NCBI RefSeq assembly: GCF_021018895.1
Contig: NC_079376.1
Location: 19,792,501 to 19,856,500, forward strand
DNA: 64,000 bases
Reading direction: 5' to 3'
Source of the DNA: Seriola aureovittata
Lineage: Eukaryota > Chordata > Actinopteri > Carangiformes > Carangidae
The translations under genes were made by a program, and so were the position numbers. Below are positions 63,166-64,000 of the stretch, piece after piece. Within the stretch, counting starts at the first letter, position 1; each line of letters begins with the position of its first letter. The notes beneath the pieces are model-generated. The model was given only the letters and a program-made list of their open reading frames with translations, was not told the origin of the DNA and made no database searches.

Positions 63166-64000
63166 TGAGTTAGTTAGAAAGTACTTGGTGGACAAAGTGA
63201 GGCAGTTAGCAGCTACAGAGGCAGATATTTCTCTCAGGAGTTGGTAAAGACCAGAAAAGAGCCAAAACATTGCCAGAAACATAACAGCAAATGAATGCTA
63301 ATGTGCTGCATATCTGATGTAAGTATAAATGCTCAAAAGGCAACATTTTCCCTCAAAATTTTTTCTCAACTTTTCCTGCATACCTCCATACTAGACCTTT
63401 TTCTCCTCTGTCTCTCCCGCTTTCTAACACTTCAAGGTCAGTGTAAACTGTATCTGACAGCCATTAGCAGACTCTTTCCCACCTAGACCAGGATGCAAGA
63501 AATCACACTTATTGCATGTAAACGATAGTCTGCTGCCAGCCTATTGATTACTGCGTATAAACCTTCTTTACATGCAGTGTAATGGTGTGCGATTCAAAGG
63601 ACACTGGAGTATTGCAAGATACTAATAGACTAATGACAGACCTGCTACTAAAGGGCTGTGTGTGCATAAATGTCATTCTTCATTTGCTGCAGGTTTATCT
63701 GAATGAAAATGTAATCTGGCTTTAATTGTGTGTAATACTTGCAAAGAGTGCAAAATATTTAGATGAGATGATGCGAACAGCTTATTTGTACATTTGTATA
63801 TTAATGCAATTTACTGACACTGAAAGACATTGTGGGAGATTTAGCTGCATGTGTAATATCTCGTGAGGGAGAACAGGTATTAATCAAAGGAGATCTTAAT
63901 CACATATCTTTTCAGAGACAGCGGCTCTGACAGCGAGAGTGAGATGTCGGGCAAAACCCTGTAAAGAGTTTTTTAAATGCAGAACACCAACAATTATCTG
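63166..64000. other. Non-coding stretch, no gene recognised
   Basis: AT-rich, no exon pattern or repeat copy seen up to the window end. Confidence 0.5.

Overview
This window looks like nuclear DNA of a ray-finned fish, probably a percomorph teleost. The grounds are AT-rich non-coding sequence, many CA/GT, CT, GATA and AT microsatellites, remnants of non-LTR and hAT elements with teleost-style tails, and several dispersed repeat families I recognise from fish genomes. No open reading frame in the 64 kb looks like an intact gene. Most open frames lie in simple repeats, pyrimidine-rich DNA or transposon remains. The window is best read as intergenic or large-intron sequence.

Layout. At the left edge (2-151) a short open segment resembles the N-lobe-to-hinge part of a HIPK-type protein kinase and stops abruptly. 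At 0.9-6.4 kb there is a diverged dispersed repeat (family A), a possible solo LTR, CA arrays, and a GATA array attached to a LINE-type 3' tail. At 13.1-14.0 kb a frameshifted stretch carries three immunoglobulin-type Y-x-C motifs and is probably a decayed Ig-superfamily receptor. At 18.7-19.3 kb there is a hAT-type remnant with a BED-finger-like segment. At 22.7-23.5 kb a 21-bp minisatellite of 13 units is interrupted by an LTR-like pyrimidine-rich block. At 27.5-29.1 kb and 43.6-44.0 kb lie three copies of family B. At 30.7 kb there is a tRNA-SINE-like remnant, and at 31.2-31.8 kb a hAT-type element with inverted ends and near-matching 8-bp flanking duplications. At 36.8-37.6 kb a 163-bp CT array sits inside an LTR-like element that abuts family A.

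In the right part, 50.7-51.6 kb holds a second BED/hAT fragment and two further repeats. Two non-repetitive, homeodomain-site-rich segments of 69 bp, 84% identical and ungapped, lie 4.9 kb apart (51.79 and 56.67 kb); they are the best regulatory candidates. At 58.1-59.15 kb there is the 3' end of an L1/Tx1-like LINE with a TATC tail, and at 59.4-60.3 kb a reverse-strand LINE with a decayed reverse-transcriptase C-terminus. Right beside it lies a 1.74-kb satellite (60,289-62,024) of 38 units of 47 or 39 bp with a 446-bp higher-order period. The window closes with a further LTR-like fragment.

There is no operon-like or pathway relationship among these features. The common thread is transposon decay, microsatellites seeded by transposon tails, and local tandem amplification. 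All family names come from reading the sequence only; no database search was run.
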